A DNA stretch of 64,000 nucleotides from Diplonema papillatum (GCA_030068145.1 JAPJBO010000151.1:186001-250000), one strand, 5' to 3'. Positions 1 through 9,078 are shown, counted from the stretch's first letter. Notes: generated from the letters alone by a model not told the origin. Program-made: numbers and translations.

Positions 1-273
1 TTCATAGGTTGCAAGGCGCGGGTCGACGAGGGACGCTTGGACGGTGTCGTCCTGCTGCCACGTGAGGTGTGGCAGCAGGGCCGGGGCCACGAGGGCGGGG
101 AGATGCGGCCCCCCGTCCAGCGCCGCGGCGATGTGGGCAATCCCGCTCACGTCCGCACAGCTGTGGAGGCCGAGGCCGCCCATCCTGACGGGTAGTGACG
201 CCTGTGTCCACGACGCGTCATCGGTTTCGATCCCGGTGATCGTCGCGAGACAGGACTGGGTGACGCGGTCGGC
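1..273 (-). pseudogene. C-terminal remnant of a non-LTR type reverse transcriptase
   Basis: Read on the minus strand, one frame is open from about 273 to the window edge without a methionine. It contains QASLPVRMGGLGLHSC followed by an Ala/His-rich helix. The pattern LP-x-R-x-GGLGL followed by small residues is common just after the thumb of many non-LTR retrotransposon reverse transcriptases. The piece continues beyond the left edge. Upstream on its own strand it runs into the T-rich repeat, so it looks like a fragment. It could belong to the same broad RT type as the remnant at 36435-37234. Family assignment is by motif only. Confidence 0.5.
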
Positions 274-540
274 TTTTTTTTTTTTTGGCCCAAAAAATTT
301 TCGGAAATTTTCGGTTTTTTTTTTTTTTGCCCCAAATTTTTTTGGAAAATTTTCAGATTTTTTTTTTGGCCCAAAAATTTTCGGAAATTTTTTCGGAATT
401 TTTTTTTTGGCCCAAAGTTTTTCGGAAATTTTTCGGATTTTTTTTTTCAGCCCGAAAAATTTTCGGAATTTTTTTCGAAATTTTTTTTTGGAAAATTTTC
501 GGATTTTTTTTTTGGCCTGAAAATATTTCGGGAAAATTTG
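274..540. repeat. T-rich degenerate tandem repeat
   Basis: About seven imperfect units of 30-40 bp, each a run of 8-12 T followed by GGCCCAAA and then TTTTCGGAAATTTT. Long open frames across it (Phe-rich on plus, Lys-rich on minus) come from base composition and are not taken as genes. Confidence 0.85.
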
Positions 541-835
541 GTCACAATCCCAAAAAAGGTAGAGATAAGGGCGCAACCCCCAAAAAAGGTCGAGATAAGG
601 GCGCAACCCCCAAAAAAGGTCGAGATAAGGGCACAACCCTCAAAAAAGGTCGAGATAAGGGAACAACCCCCAAAAAAGGTCGAGATAAGGGAACAAGCCA
701 AAAACGGGCCAAAAAGGTAGAGATAAGGGCGCATCTCAAAAAGGTCGAGATAAGGGCGCAACCCAAAAACGGGCCAAAAAGGTCGAGATAAGGGCGCAAC
801 CCAGAAATGGGCAAAAAAGGTATCAATAAGGTCTC
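541..835. repeat. 30-bp tandem repeat, GAGATAAGGGCGCAACCCCC type
   Basis: A 30-bp unit (AAAAAAGGTC, then GAGATAAGGG, then CGCAACCCCC) is repeated about five times nearly exactly, then decays into spaced variants to about 835. Its core GAGATAAGGGCGCAA resembles GATATAAGGGCACAA in the iterated termini of the element at 18902-19847. It may therefore be one end of a related transposon whose partner lies outside the window. Confidence 0.85.
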
Positions 836-878
836 ATGAGACGGTATCGGGACCGCCGCCACCCGACCTCCGGGTAAC

Positions 879-1090
879 ATGCAGGGTCAAAACCTTGTGT
901 CTTTTTGAAAATGGCAAAAAAAAAAAAATTCCGGAAAAAAATTGGGTTTTTTGAATTTTAAAAGTTTGGAACAAACTCTGCAGGAATTTTTGAGGAAGTT
1001 GAGCAAATTTTTTTTTTTCCAACTTTTTTTTTTGGAGGCCATCGGCTCCGCAGGAGCGTTTTAAAAAGACACAAGGTTCTGACCCTGCAT
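879..1090. repeat. 30-bp inverted repeat around a 150-bp A/T-rich loop
   Basis: Positions 879-908 and 1061-1090 are reverse complements at about 28 of 30 positions; each arm contains the core ACCTTGTGTCTTTTT on one or other strand. The loop holds A and T runs of 8-13. The right arm ends at the ATG of the small ORF starting at 1089. It may be part of the 5' untranslated region of the retrotransposon or the end of an unrelated insertion. Confidence 0.75.
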
Positions 1091-1469
1091 GGTAAACCCG
1101 TACGACGGAGGTGAGCTGCCGAGGGAGCAGCGCAGGCGGCTCGCTCCCGCCCCCAGCGGGAAGCGGCGGATGCGGCTGCCGGCGGCGGAGGTGGACGAGC
1201 TACCGCAGCCGGCGGCCCTGCCAGCGGACGCGGCCGGACAGAAGAAGAGGAAGACGCCGGAGCCGGCAGCGGACGGGCCGGAACCCGCTGGGGACGATAT
1301 CCCAATGGACGGTGCAGAGGCGGGCGGGCACGTCCACGCCTTCGGGAGCCCGACGAAGGCCACCGCCGGTTTCTCCTGCGCCCTATGCGGGAAGAAGAAG
1401 GCGAAGGGCCAGATCTGCACGACATGCGAGGGCTGCAACTTCGGCGCGTGCAAGGCGTGTGCGGGTTGA
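1089..1469 (+). CDS. Small Cys-rich ORF at the 5' end of the retrotransposon
   Basis: 126 residues from the ATG at 1089. The N-terminal two thirds is Pro/Ala-rich with a basic patch near residue 60 (KKRK). The last 30 residues hold CALCGKKK, CTTCEGCNFG and CKAC, a CxxC / CxxCxxC / CxxC arrangement fit for binding one or two zinc ions. It ends 84 bases before the AlkB-like ORF. Position suggests a leader ORF of the element; a host exon next to the insertion is also possible. I do not recognise a named family. Confidence 0.5.
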   Translation: MVNPYDGGELPREQRRRLAPAPSGKRRMRLPAAEVDELPQPAALPADAAGQKKRKTPEPAADGPEPAGDDIPMDGAEAGGHVHAFGSPTKATAGFSCALCGKKKAKGQICTTCEGCNFGACKACAG

Positions 1470-1553
1470 CTGCCACCGCGACCCGTCGAGCAGGCGAAGG
1501 TGGTGGCGATCCCTCTTCTTCTTCTTCTTCTTTTTGCCCCCCTCTCTTCCACA

Positions 1554-2012
1554 ATGCGCCAGGCCTCATTAGCCCAGCGTGCCTGCGGGGGGGGCCCTGT
1601 CAGGGTGGAGGGAGCAATCCCCGGACTAAGCTTCCAGACGATCCCTCGGGATCTTCTGGACAGACTGGGCCGAGTACCCGAGCTTGGGCTGAAAGCCACT
1701 TGGAGGAGGCTGGGGGGAGAACAAAGCAGAGAGACCCAGCAGTGGGGACACGCCTACCGACAGGGCGGACCCCCGGTCAGACTGGAACGGGGTATCCCCG
1801 AGGGGCCCCTGAAAGAAGCGGCGGATCTCATACGTGACCGTCTCGGGTGGGAACCGGACCAGTTGCTGGCCAACTGGTACCGGAGGGGAGTGGGGATCAA
1901 CCCCCACAAAGACCAGAGAGAACTGGGTCCGAGGGTAGCGACCATATCGCTCTTGAGCGACACGGTCATGGAGTGGGAGAGGGGGAGCCGGAGAGTGAGA
2001 ACCCCACAATAG
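1554..2012 (+). CDS. AlkB-like 2OG-Fe(II) oxygenase ORF, C-terminally truncated
   Basis: 152 residues from the ATG at 1554 (the frame is open from 1500). Residues about 60-145 follow the AlkB pattern: WGHAYRQGG, then an IPEGPL helix start, then LLANWYRRGVGINPHKD. The HxD iron-binding pair is at 1905-1913. ELGPRVATISLLSD is the strand after the HxD motif. AlkB enzymes oxidatively demethylate alkylated bases in DNA or RNA. Here the frame stops at 2010-2012, before the distal His and the 2OG-binding Arg, so catalysis as written is doubtful. The end overlaps the frame-2 region leading into ORF2. A frameshift, splicing or damage could join them; the stop is followed at once by GTAAGG, a good 5' splice site. 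Confidence 0.65.
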   Translation: MRQASLAQRACGGGPVRVEGAIPGLSFQTIPRDLLDRLGRVPELGLKATWRRLGGEQSRETQQWGHAYRQGGPPVRLERGIPEGPLKEAADLIRDRLGWEPDQLLANWYRRGVGINPHKDQRELGPRVATISLLSDTVMEWERGSRRVRTPQ

Positions 2013-2035
2013 GTAAGGAAACTACTAGACAGCAG

Positions 2036-2074
2036 CTGTTAAGCGCTGGAGACATCGAACAGAACCCGGGCCCC
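2036..2074 (+). other. 2A-like ribosome-skipping motif
   Basis: Frame 2 encodes LLSAGDIEQNPGP, a full match to the 2A consensus (GD-V/I-ExNPGP). In the known mechanism the ribosome fails to link the Gly (2069-2071) to the last Pro (2072-2074), releasing the upstream peptide and restarting with Pro. It lies 12 bases before the first ATG of ORF2 (2087) and in the same frame. For it to be used, translation must reach it in frame 2, which is open from at least 1847. Confidence 0.88.
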
Positions 2075-2086
2075 GGCCGCACGGAG

Positions 2087-5000
2087 ATGAAGTTCGCGAC
2101 GTTGAACGTAACTAGCTTACTTCAATATCTCCCAGCGGCCGACGCGGTGGAAGCGGATCTTCTCTGCTGCCAGGAGGTGACACTCCTTCCGTGCAAACGG
2201 GCGCAGGCGGAGGAATACCGGCGGAAATGGTGCTGCCACTGGGGCCTGCCGCCTCCCGGAAGACTCTGTAGAAACTCCGGTAGTCGCTCGACGGTGAACG
2301 CCGCGAACGGAGGGCTCTCCACTCTAGTACTGAGACCGATACCTGCGTACGATACGATGACGGCGCTCTCGCACGCAGCAATACGGTCCCCGGACCGAGT
2401 GAGCCATACGGTAGTAGCAACAGGGGCCGGCAACACGTTCGTGCACGTGTTCAATGTCTACTGCCCTTCCGGAAACGGGAGGGCGGAGAGCGAGGAGCGT
2501 GAGGACATGCTGGAGAAGATCCTCTTCGCAGCGGCAGATAGCCTCGGTGACGTCCCCATAATGGTGATGGGTGACCTGAACACGGAAGAAGACCGGTCCC
2601 CTGTGCTGCGGAAGGCACTAAGGAACGGATGGTCCGACGCAGCGGAACTGCACCATGCGCGTACCGGTGACACACCGCCACCACCGACCTTTACCAGCGC
2701 CCGGACGACAGGCACGAGGATCGACCGCATACTCCTCAACCGAATAACGACGGGAGCTTTCCGTCAATGCGTCACCACCGCGGTGAACGTACCGGGACAC
2801 CGGCTCGTGACAATGACCCTGGACATTGCGGCGCTGCGCCAAATCGTGTGGCGATTTAAAGTACCGCGGGAAATCCCTACCGAGGGGGGACCCAAGTGGG
2901 GCCTCTCGGACACAGAAGCTAACAGGGAAGCCGTACAGAGACTGACCAACTCCGATTTCGCAGAACGGCTGGCAGCACAGCGAGTGGAAGAGGCCTGGCT
3001 CGAGTGGTCACGAGTCAGTGAGCAGTACTTGCAGGATGCCTTCGGAATCCCTGCGGAAGAAAGGGGAAGGAGTACCGGCCGGGGGATAAAGACGTCGCCT
3101 AAGAGAGTCTGTATCACGGCAAGCACTGCGAGCGACGGGTCGGGGGCGGCGAACAGCAGACAGCTACGGCTCCGGAAGGCCATCCACAGGATGGAACGCA
3201 TCTGCAGCTACCTTGCGCAGCGACGCGGGCCGGAGGCAGTTCCGCATGAAGTATCCCGTTGCTGGCAGAACAGCAGACGGCTGGCACAGGCGTGCATGAA
3301 AGGTGGCCAAGGGACAGAAGGATTCCCGGATCATGAGGAGGCGAAGCAGCTTCTCACGGCATTGCGGGAAGAGACGAGTAGGCTCGGAAGGGAAGGATCG
3401 GCGGCCAGGTTTACGAAGTACCGAGACAAGCTGAACGAGAGGGCCGATGCGAGCAGACGATGTCTGACAACCATCTGCGCCGGACGCGCTGAGCCGTCGG
3501 GGGTGTTGCGAACGGGGGCGGGAGTGACTGCAAATGTTGACGAGATGGACGAGGCGCTGAACACTGCGTGGGACCCTATCCTGCGTAAGTACAAGGACGG
3601 GCCAGAGCCGGAGTACGAGCCGTTTCGGGATCGGTTCCAGGATCACATCGGCCCACACTTGATGGAAGCCGGAACAATCACGGGGGAGGAGCTGCGAATT
3701 CTGCTGAGGAAGAAGCCGAAGAAAAGCGCGTCAGGGGTGGATGGCTGGCGCATGGCTGAACTGCGGGAGTTGCCGCTCCCCCTGCTGAATGCACTTGCAG
3801 ACGTCATGAACCTGGTCGAAGCGACTGGGGACTGGCCGGCAAGCATGACAACTGCGCTGGTGTCGATGGTGCCGAAAGATGAGAGCCAAGACCCGCTGCA
3901 CACGAGGCCGATAACCGTCACGTCCGCCGTGTACCGCTTGTGGGCCTGCCGCAGGCTTGCGGACATTGTCCTGTGGCAGGAGGGGTGGATCGAAGAAGGA
4001 CAGAAAGGCTTTCGGCCGGGCCACCGGATCGAGGACGTCTTGATGGAGATAGGGCTCGAGGTGGAGGACGCCTTGCTGGACGGAGAGCCGCTCTACGGAG
4101 TGGCGCTGGACTTCCGGAAGTGTTTCGACATGGTCCCGCGAGAGGTAGTGCTACGCCTGGCTGAGGACTTAGGACTGCACGGTCGGGTTCTCAAGCCGCT
4201 GAGGGCGATTTACAGTCTGCTCGCAAGACGCTTCAAGTTGCCGCTAGGGGTGGGCAGGGAGTTTAGTGTGACCAACGGTATCCTTCAAGGGTGCCCTGTG
4301 TCCGTCATACTCATCAATGCCCTGCTGTCGGTAGTGATGAAAGCGGTCAAAAAAGAAGCTGAGGGTGTGAGTCCTAAGTCGTACGCGGATGATGCCACAC
4401 TACTGTCCAGGCTGTCGGAGGCCGCACTGCAAAAGGGAGTCGACATTGTTGACGAGTTCTGCACACTCACCGGAATGCAGCTAAACCTCGAGAAGACCAT
4501 CGCATTCTCGACGAGGCAGAGGCACCAGTCGACGCTCAGACTCCGAAGCGGAAATGCGCTGCTGCGATTTAGCAAGTCCGTCACGTGTCTGGGGGCCCTA
4601 GTCTCAACGGCGAAGAACAGAAAGGAGAGGTCCGACTCTAAGAGGGTAGAGAGGGCGGCGGCCCTAGCGGAGGGCCTCCGCCACGCGCCATTCCGGTACG
4701 AAAAGCGGGTCCGTATTGTGCAGTCGAATGTGTTGCCGGCAGCGCTATCGGGCTGCTCCTTCGCGCCGGTGTCAAAGGTGGCGATGAAGCGGTTGACGAC
4801 GTCGGTGATGGGTCTGATCTGGGGTGGAGCAAACCCGAAGCGCGCGAGAGAAATGGTCCTGAACTTCCAGGAGAAGGGCCACCTGACGGACCCCGGTACG
4901 TGTTTAGCGTACCGGGTGACGACGGCGTTCTACGCGGCGTGCGAGAGGCTGCCGCGACTGCTACCTCTGATGGAGAGTATCCGGGGGCGGTACGCCGAGG

Positions 5001-7057
5001 GGGACCAACCCCTCGGCCCAGTCGGGCTGGCGATGAGGAGCATGGAGGAGTGTGGACACATATGGGAGCCTGGGCCCCTATCTCGCACGCTACGACGGAA
5101 TGGTGCAGTGTTCGACCCGCTGGCCTCGTCGCCCTCGAAGAGGGGGCACGAAGTGAGGGCGGACCTGAGAACGAGGACGTGGGCCCGACTGATGGCGAGA
5201 AGGCCAGGATATCAGGGGCTGGAAAGAGCCGACTTGGAGCGCACGAATGCGTTCTGGAAGACGAGGGAATGTTCCGCGCACACGGCGAAGCTAATTCGAG
5301 TTGCGATTGCGGGGGGTGTGAACACGGCGGAGTTCACGTCGCGGATGAGGCAGGCTGGAGCTGAGCCGCAGGCGCCCAGCTGCAAGCACTGTGGGAGCGG
5401 CGTGACGGAGAACGAACAGCATATCTACTGGGACTGCGACGCATACTCACACATTCGCCGGCGGGAAGCACACGCCGGGCTGATGGCGGCCAACCGAACC
5501 GAGTGGCCCCGATGCACGCTGGAACATGGTGTGGTTGTACCGGGGAACGCCCACTTATCGAGGCGGCTCCAGGAGATGATGGCTGAAATCCTTGCGGAAC
5601 GTGCAGGGCTCGAAGCACGTGGCTGGGTAGCCAGGAACCCCACGACCCCCTGGTCGAGAGCGGATGCGATGCCTGCCGAGAAATTTGACCACCCCTTTGC
5701 GCGGATTGCCCCGGCATGGACGTGGGAGCGAAACAAGACCTGGGGACTACCGACGTTTTATGCGTTGGTAGCGTGGCTGTCTGACATGCAGTGGACCGAG
5801 AGCGGGCAGGCGTCAATGCTAGAGCTTGCGATCGACTTTGAACTCTTCTCGGGCCTCAGCATGCCGCTGCACGGGAATGCGCCGAAGGGGGTGAGAGAAC
5901 GGGGAAACGTCCTGCGCTGCATGATGAGCGCGTTGGACAAGCTGGCGGCACAGCAAGGGCTGGGAAGCTGCATGAGAGGGGAGAGGGTGTGCCCGACGAC
6001 GTCGCTGTCGTTCATGGGCATCTCGGGGATATCGGGTGTACGGCCCAGGCCACGCTTTCGCGAGGCACACACGGGGACGATACTTGAGGAACAAGTGAAA
6101 GGAAGCGATGTAGGGACGCAGTGCCCGGCGTACCCTGACTGGACGATCGGGAGAGCGGCGAGGTGGGCCCTGCCTGCCCCACCACAACTGCACCCAGACC
6201 CCGTGCATATGCCGGGTGTCGATATAGAGAAGGCACTCGTCACGTGCGCGACCCATCACAAAGGGAAGTGTGAGGCGTGCAGAGCACTCGTCCGAAGGGA
6301 CGTGCCCACGGTAGAGATGTGCTGCCGGCACCATCACCACGCGAACGATGGGCAGCCGATCGCGGTGTGCACAGAGCACAGCACGACGAAGTGCGGCGAG
6401 TGCAAGACGGCGGCGGCGTGTTGCCGCAGCGGGCATCATGCCTGCCGCACGCATGGCAGAGGAACCTGCCAAGAGTGCAAGAGGCTCCCTACGCTGACGC
6501 AGAGGCGACCGGCGGCATGTTGCCGCCGCGGCCACCACCAGTCCAACGAACCGAACGTCCCGTCAACCCCCGGACGCAACAAGAAGAAGAGGCCCTCCTC
6601 ACCCACCCAGGTGGGCGTACAACGGGGAACGCCAGTTGGAAAGCGAGCGGCGCAAGCGCCGCCCGCGGCAACGAAAAAGGAGACGGCGACGACCGGACGG
6701 GCGACCAAAAGGCCGCCACCAACGCCAGGAACCAGCGAACGACCAGCGCTGAAGAAAAGGGTGCTAGGCACCCCGAAGGAAGGCCCGATCGCCGGCCGCA
6801 AGCGGAAGAAGACGAAGGCGACCACCCCCGACTCAGGGGTGCATCGAAGGAAGAAGAAGGTACCGAGGGCAAGCAGCTCTCAGAAACGACCGGGGACCAC
6901 GGGCACACCAACGCCCTCGAAAGTGAAAAACGGACACACGTGCCCGCCCTCGTACTCGCCGACTCAGTCTCTGGAATCGCAAGAAAGCCAAACCCCGCTA
7001 GCTCCACAAATGCTCGACCTTGACGACGCAATGGCAGGTGACGACGTCATCCGATAA
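2087..7057 (+). CDS. Retrotransposon ORF2: APE endonuclease, reverse transcriptase, CCHC and threefold Cys/His module
   Basis: 1656 residues from the ATG at 2087; the frame is open from 1847 and includes the 2A motif. Residues 1-235 are an APE-type endonuclease: FATLNV start, CQEV, FNVYCPSG, MGDLN, RIDRILL and PGHRLV. RT spans about 540-800: RPITV, LDFRKCFD (D675), NGILQGCP and SYADD (D768, D769). A CCHC knuckle (CxxC-x9-H-x4-C) starts at C1099. Residues 1387-1484 hold three modules of C-x2-H-x4-C-x2-C-x(5-13)-CC-x3-HH. A Lys/Arg/Pro-rich tail of about 170 residues follows. Nicking and target-primed reverse transcription is the known role of EN-RT proteins. No disruption is seen, so this copy could be active. 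Confidence 0.92.
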   Translation: MKFATLNVTSLLQYLPAADAVEADLLCCQEVTLLPCKRAQAEEYRRKWCCHWGLPPPGRLCRNSGSRSTVNAANGGLSTLVLRPIPAYDTMTALSHAAIRSPDRVSHTVVATGAGNTFVHVFNVYCPSGNGRAESEEREDMLEKILFAAADSLGDVPIMVMGDLNTEEDRSPVLRKALRNGWSDAAELHHARTGDTPPPPTFTSARTTGTRIDRILLNRITTGAFRQCVTTAVNVPGHRLVTMTLDIAALRQIVWRFKVPREIPTEGGPKWGLSDTEANREAVQRLTNSDFAERLAAQRVEEAWLEWSRVSEQYLQDAFGIPAEERGRSTGRGIKTSPKRVCITASTASDGSGAANSRQLRLRKAIHRMERICSYLAQRRGPEAVPHEVSRCWQNSRRLAQACMKGGQGTEGFPDHEEAKQLLTALREETSRLGREGSAARFTKYRDKLNERADASRRCLTTICAGRAEPSGVLRTGAGVTANVDEMDEALNTAWDPILRKYKDGPEPEYEPFRDRFQDHIGPHLMEAGTITGEELRILLRKKPKKSASGVDGWRMAELRELPLPLLNALADVMNLVEATGDWPASMTTALVSMVPKDESQDPLHTRPITVTSAVYRLWACRRLADIVLWQEGWIEEGQKGFRPGHRIEDVLMEIGLEVEDALLDGEPLYGVALDFRKCFDMVPREVVLRLAEDLGLHGRVLKPLRAIYSLLARRFKLPLGVGREFSVTNGILQGCPVSVILINALLSVVMKAVKKEAEGVSPKSYADDATLLSRLSEAALQKGVDIVDEFCTLTGMQLNLEKTIAFSTRQRHQSTLRLRSGNALLRFSKSVTCLGALVSTAKNRKERSDSKRVERAAALAEGLRHAPFRYEKRVRIVQSNVLPAALSGCSFAPVSKVAMKRLTTSVMGLIWGGANPKRAREMVLNFQEKGHLTDPGTCLAYRVTTAFYAACERLPRLLPLMESIRGRYAEGDQPLGPVGLAMRSMEECGHIWEPGPLSRTLRRNGAVFDPLASSPSKRGHEVRADLRTRTWARLMARRPGYQGLERADLERTNAFWKTRECSAHTAKLIRVAIAGGVNTAEFTSRMRQAGAEPQAPSCKHCGSGVTENEQHIYWDCDAYSHIRRREAHAGLMAANRTEWPRCTLEHGVVVPGNAHLSRRLQEMMAEILAERAGLEARGWVARNPTTPWSRADAMPAEKFDHPFARIAPAWTWERNKTWGLPTFYALVAWLSDMQWTESGQASMLELAIDFELFSGLSMPLHGNAPKGVRERGNVLRCMMSALDKLAAQQGLGSCMRGERVCPTTSLSFMGISGISGVRPRPRFREAHTGTILEEQVKGSDVGTQCPAYPDWTIGRAARWALPAPPQLHPDPVHMPGVDIEKALVTCATHHKGKCEACRALVRRDVPTVEMCCRHHHHANDGQPIAVCTEHSTTKCGECKTAAACCRSGHHACRTHGRGTCQECKRLPTLTQRRPAACCRRGHHQSNEPNVPSTPGRNKKKRPSSPTQVGVQRGTPVGKRAAQAPPAATKKETATTGRATKRPPPTPGTSERPALKKRVLGTPKEGPIAGRKRKKTKATTPDSGVHRRKKKVPRASSSQKRPGTTGTPTPSKVKNGHTCPPSYSPTQSLESQESQTPLAPQMLDLDDAMAGDDVIR
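6245..6538 (+). other. Threefold Cys/His module within ORF2
   Basis: Three consecutive modules begin CATHHKGKC, CTEHSTTKC and CRTHGRGTC; each is followed by x2-C and later by a CC-x3-HH cluster. Spacing between the second C and the CC pair is 12, 5 and 13 residues. The regular Cys and His placement implies zinc binding. I do not recognise it as a named LINE domain. Role is inferred as nucleic-acid binding because a basic tail follows. Confidence 0.75.
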
Positions 7058-7060
7058 CCT

Positions 7061-7366
7061 GACTTTCAAGGCAGTGCATGTTAATCCACGTGGTTCATGT
7101 ACTTAAAAGAACTCAATGCTTAACAGTGCTCACGTGGGCGGTGTCTTCGGACAGCACCTCGTGATGTTCGCATCCCAAAACAAAGAAGACAGTGAAATGG
7201 TCGTTACCTGGTCGGGTTTCGCTCGCGACCGTTTCCTGAACAATCCTTCACTAAATCCGCGGTTAAATAATCGTAGTTTAACTGAGGGAATTCCGATATT
7301 GCAAGCATACCTTCACAGGTTCCCCCTCCCCGTTTACACACAACACGTCCTGTTCTTCTTTTTCAG
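7061..7366 (+). other. Spacer with a dispersed repeat and a candidate 3' splice site
   Basis: No clear coding. Bases 7075-7142 resemble 41182-41250 (shared CATGTACTTAAA and a nearby CACGTGGGCG). A pyrimidine-rich tract ending TTCTTTTTCAG at 7366 looks like a 3' splice site for the coding segment that follows. Confidence 0.4.
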
Positions 7367-7831
7367 TGGTGCAAGCACCACGCGCTCTTCAAACCCAAGA
7401 AACATTTTCCCCCCATCCTTGCTGCCGAGCGCTCCGGATTGGCGCCCCGGGCCGGGTCAGGGCACGTTGTCCGGTAGAGGTCTTCTCCCTGCTGAAGAAG
7501 ATGGCGTTCGTGAAGGGGTCGAGCTGCTATGCCCTTTTCGCACGTACTCTTCGTACTACGGTGTCCTCTGCGGTACCGGGGCCAGGCGATGGGTGCTGCA
7601 GGACCTCTACCAGCAGAGCCCGGCCGGGCGAAACGAGGGGGTTGGAGTACTTTCCTGGGCGGCATGGATCCGGACCAAGTTGTCACGATGGGCGACTGGG
7701 CGGACGTAGATATGGTTCGAAGGTACAGTGAGAAGTTCTCCGCGACCCGCACTGTGTCCAACCGGTCAGGTTCTACGTTGACAAACGTGTACACGTCAAG
7801 GCGCCGACCCGGTGTGCGAATTGATGTTTAA
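7367..7831 (+). pseudogene. Tyrosine-recombinase-like C-terminal fragment
   Basis: The frame ending at 7831 encodes RAKRGGWSTFLGGMDP followed by VVTMGDWADVDMVRRYSEKF. This fits the end of tyrosine recombinases: an Arg-rich GG-x-T/S segment, a G-D/R-W step, then RRY with the nucleophilic Tyr. Such enzymes drive Crypton and DIRS elements. An earlier frame (WCKHHALFKPKK, from 7367) is stopped at about 7475, and the catalytic Arg and His region upstream cannot be read in one frame. It is therefore called a fragment. A non-recombinase origin cannot be excluded. Confidence 0.4.
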
Positions 7832-8334
7832 TAGGCTGTTCTACCCAACGGACCTCCCTTAGCCAAACCGCTGGACCCTCGGTTGTGTTCCTTTGCTGGA
7901 TTGCTTGCTAGCTATGGGAAGAGCTGGCCGGCGTGCATGGGCGAATGTGGCCGCCATGGCGGCTGCGGTTGCGGGCCGGATCGGCGCGACCGCGAGCAGA
8001 CAGGCTGCATGCGCGACCACCGTTAGCTACTACCGGCATGCGGGCACGGGCTTGCGCTGCCGTGGGCCCGATCGCGCCATTCACGCGTTATCATTGGATT
8101 TTCCCTTTGCCGGGCAGCAAGCAAACCAGGGAACACAGACCTACCCTCGGCATCTGAACGCGCAGCCGTGAGCAGCTGGACTGGCAGCCGGCGCACGGCT
8201 AGATCGCCGCGTGGCAACCGCACCGAAGGAGAATAAAAGTATGGCCACGAAAGTGGCACAGAGATTCTCGCGGCCGTGCAAGCCGTCGAAGGAGTTCGAA
8301 GATGCTTGCATGGTTCTGGAAACATGAGTCACTG
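7832..8334. other. No gene recognised
   Basis: GC-rich unique sequence with short frames only. Nothing matches other repeats in the window. Confidence 0.3.
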
Positions 8335-8580
8335 AAAATACTCGAGGGACTGCCTTGCGCTCGTTTCGAAGGAGGCTAGAGGGGGAGAAAACAATACGTA
8401 GTCGATCACCTCGTGTACCGAAGAAGTAGCATTGAAGGCATCGCGATTGTTACGCTTGCGCCCACCACAAAACCCAGATTAGCCTGTGTTTCGTTTGGGC
8501 ACCACCTTTGATCTTTCGCAACTGGCACTCTCCTCAAGCATCTCCTGCAATGCAGGTGCTTGCGGCCATAGTCCCAGTAG
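8335..8580 (-). repeat. Dispersed repeat, copy A (inverted relative to 15493-15730)
   Basis: Bases 8335-8400 (CTCGAGGGACTGCCTTG, GGAGGCTAGAGGGGGAGAAA) and 8480-8570 match, as reverse complement, the repeat at 15505-15730. A shorter copy lies at 24870-25015. Those two end in a T run at the matching edge, which is a poly(A) tail on the minus strand. This copy lacks that tail. Confidence 0.7.
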
Positions 8581-9078
8581 AATTTCTCCGATCTTTCGGA
8601 AGGTGCCCCTTGCCAACCGCAGACTCAACATGAAGCGAGACCAAAGGATCGTTAGGCCATGCTTTCACACCGAGGATCGGTACTGAAGATCGTGTATCGA
8701 GCAAGCTTTTACTCTTATGCTCTACGCGAGATTTCTGTTCCCGCTGAGCTTGCCTTAGGACACCTGCGTTAATGTGTAACAGATGTGCCGCCCCAGCCAA
8801 ACTCCCCACCTGACTGGTGTCTCCAAACGAGGATTCGCGAGCCGAAGCCCGTTTGTCGCTGGAAACGGATAAGCTACGGATCCGAAGACCCTAACCCCAC
8901 AAGGGAGCAGCTGCCGTCTTCCCATCATTGGATAAGTAAAGCGACAACAAGAGTACACACAAATAACACCAACAGAGCTAGCGGGACAAATTATAAGACT
9001 CAACCAGACCACACACTGTTTTATCTACCGTCACAAACAGGGAAGAATATTGGACACAAGCGGGACAAGACCAAGTCA

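Larger units (their letters stand above)
879..7060 (+). mobile_element. Non-LTR retrotransposon, near full length, with AlkB-like ORF and 2A motif
   Basis: Three consecutive same-strand ORFs and a 2A-like motif form one unit: Cys-rich ORF (1089-1469), AlkB-like ORF1 (1554-2012), and a long ORF2 with APE-type endonuclease and reverse transcriptase (to 7057). The EN-RT-CCHC order is that of APE-type LINEs. A 2A motif just before the endonuclease is known from trypanosome ingi/L1Tc elements and some animal LINE clades. No poly(A) or target-site duplication could be set, so both limits are approximate. A truncated relative lies at 28114-30184. Confidence 0.8.

Noticed and set aside
285..791. Phe-rich then Lys-rich ORF of 168 codons
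   Set aside because: It spans two simple repeats; composition explains the open frame.
958..1699. Minus-strand ORFs of 203 and 212 codons opposite the retrotransposon 5' region
   Set aside because: Arg/Ser/Pro shadow frames of GC-rich plus-strand coding; no motif.
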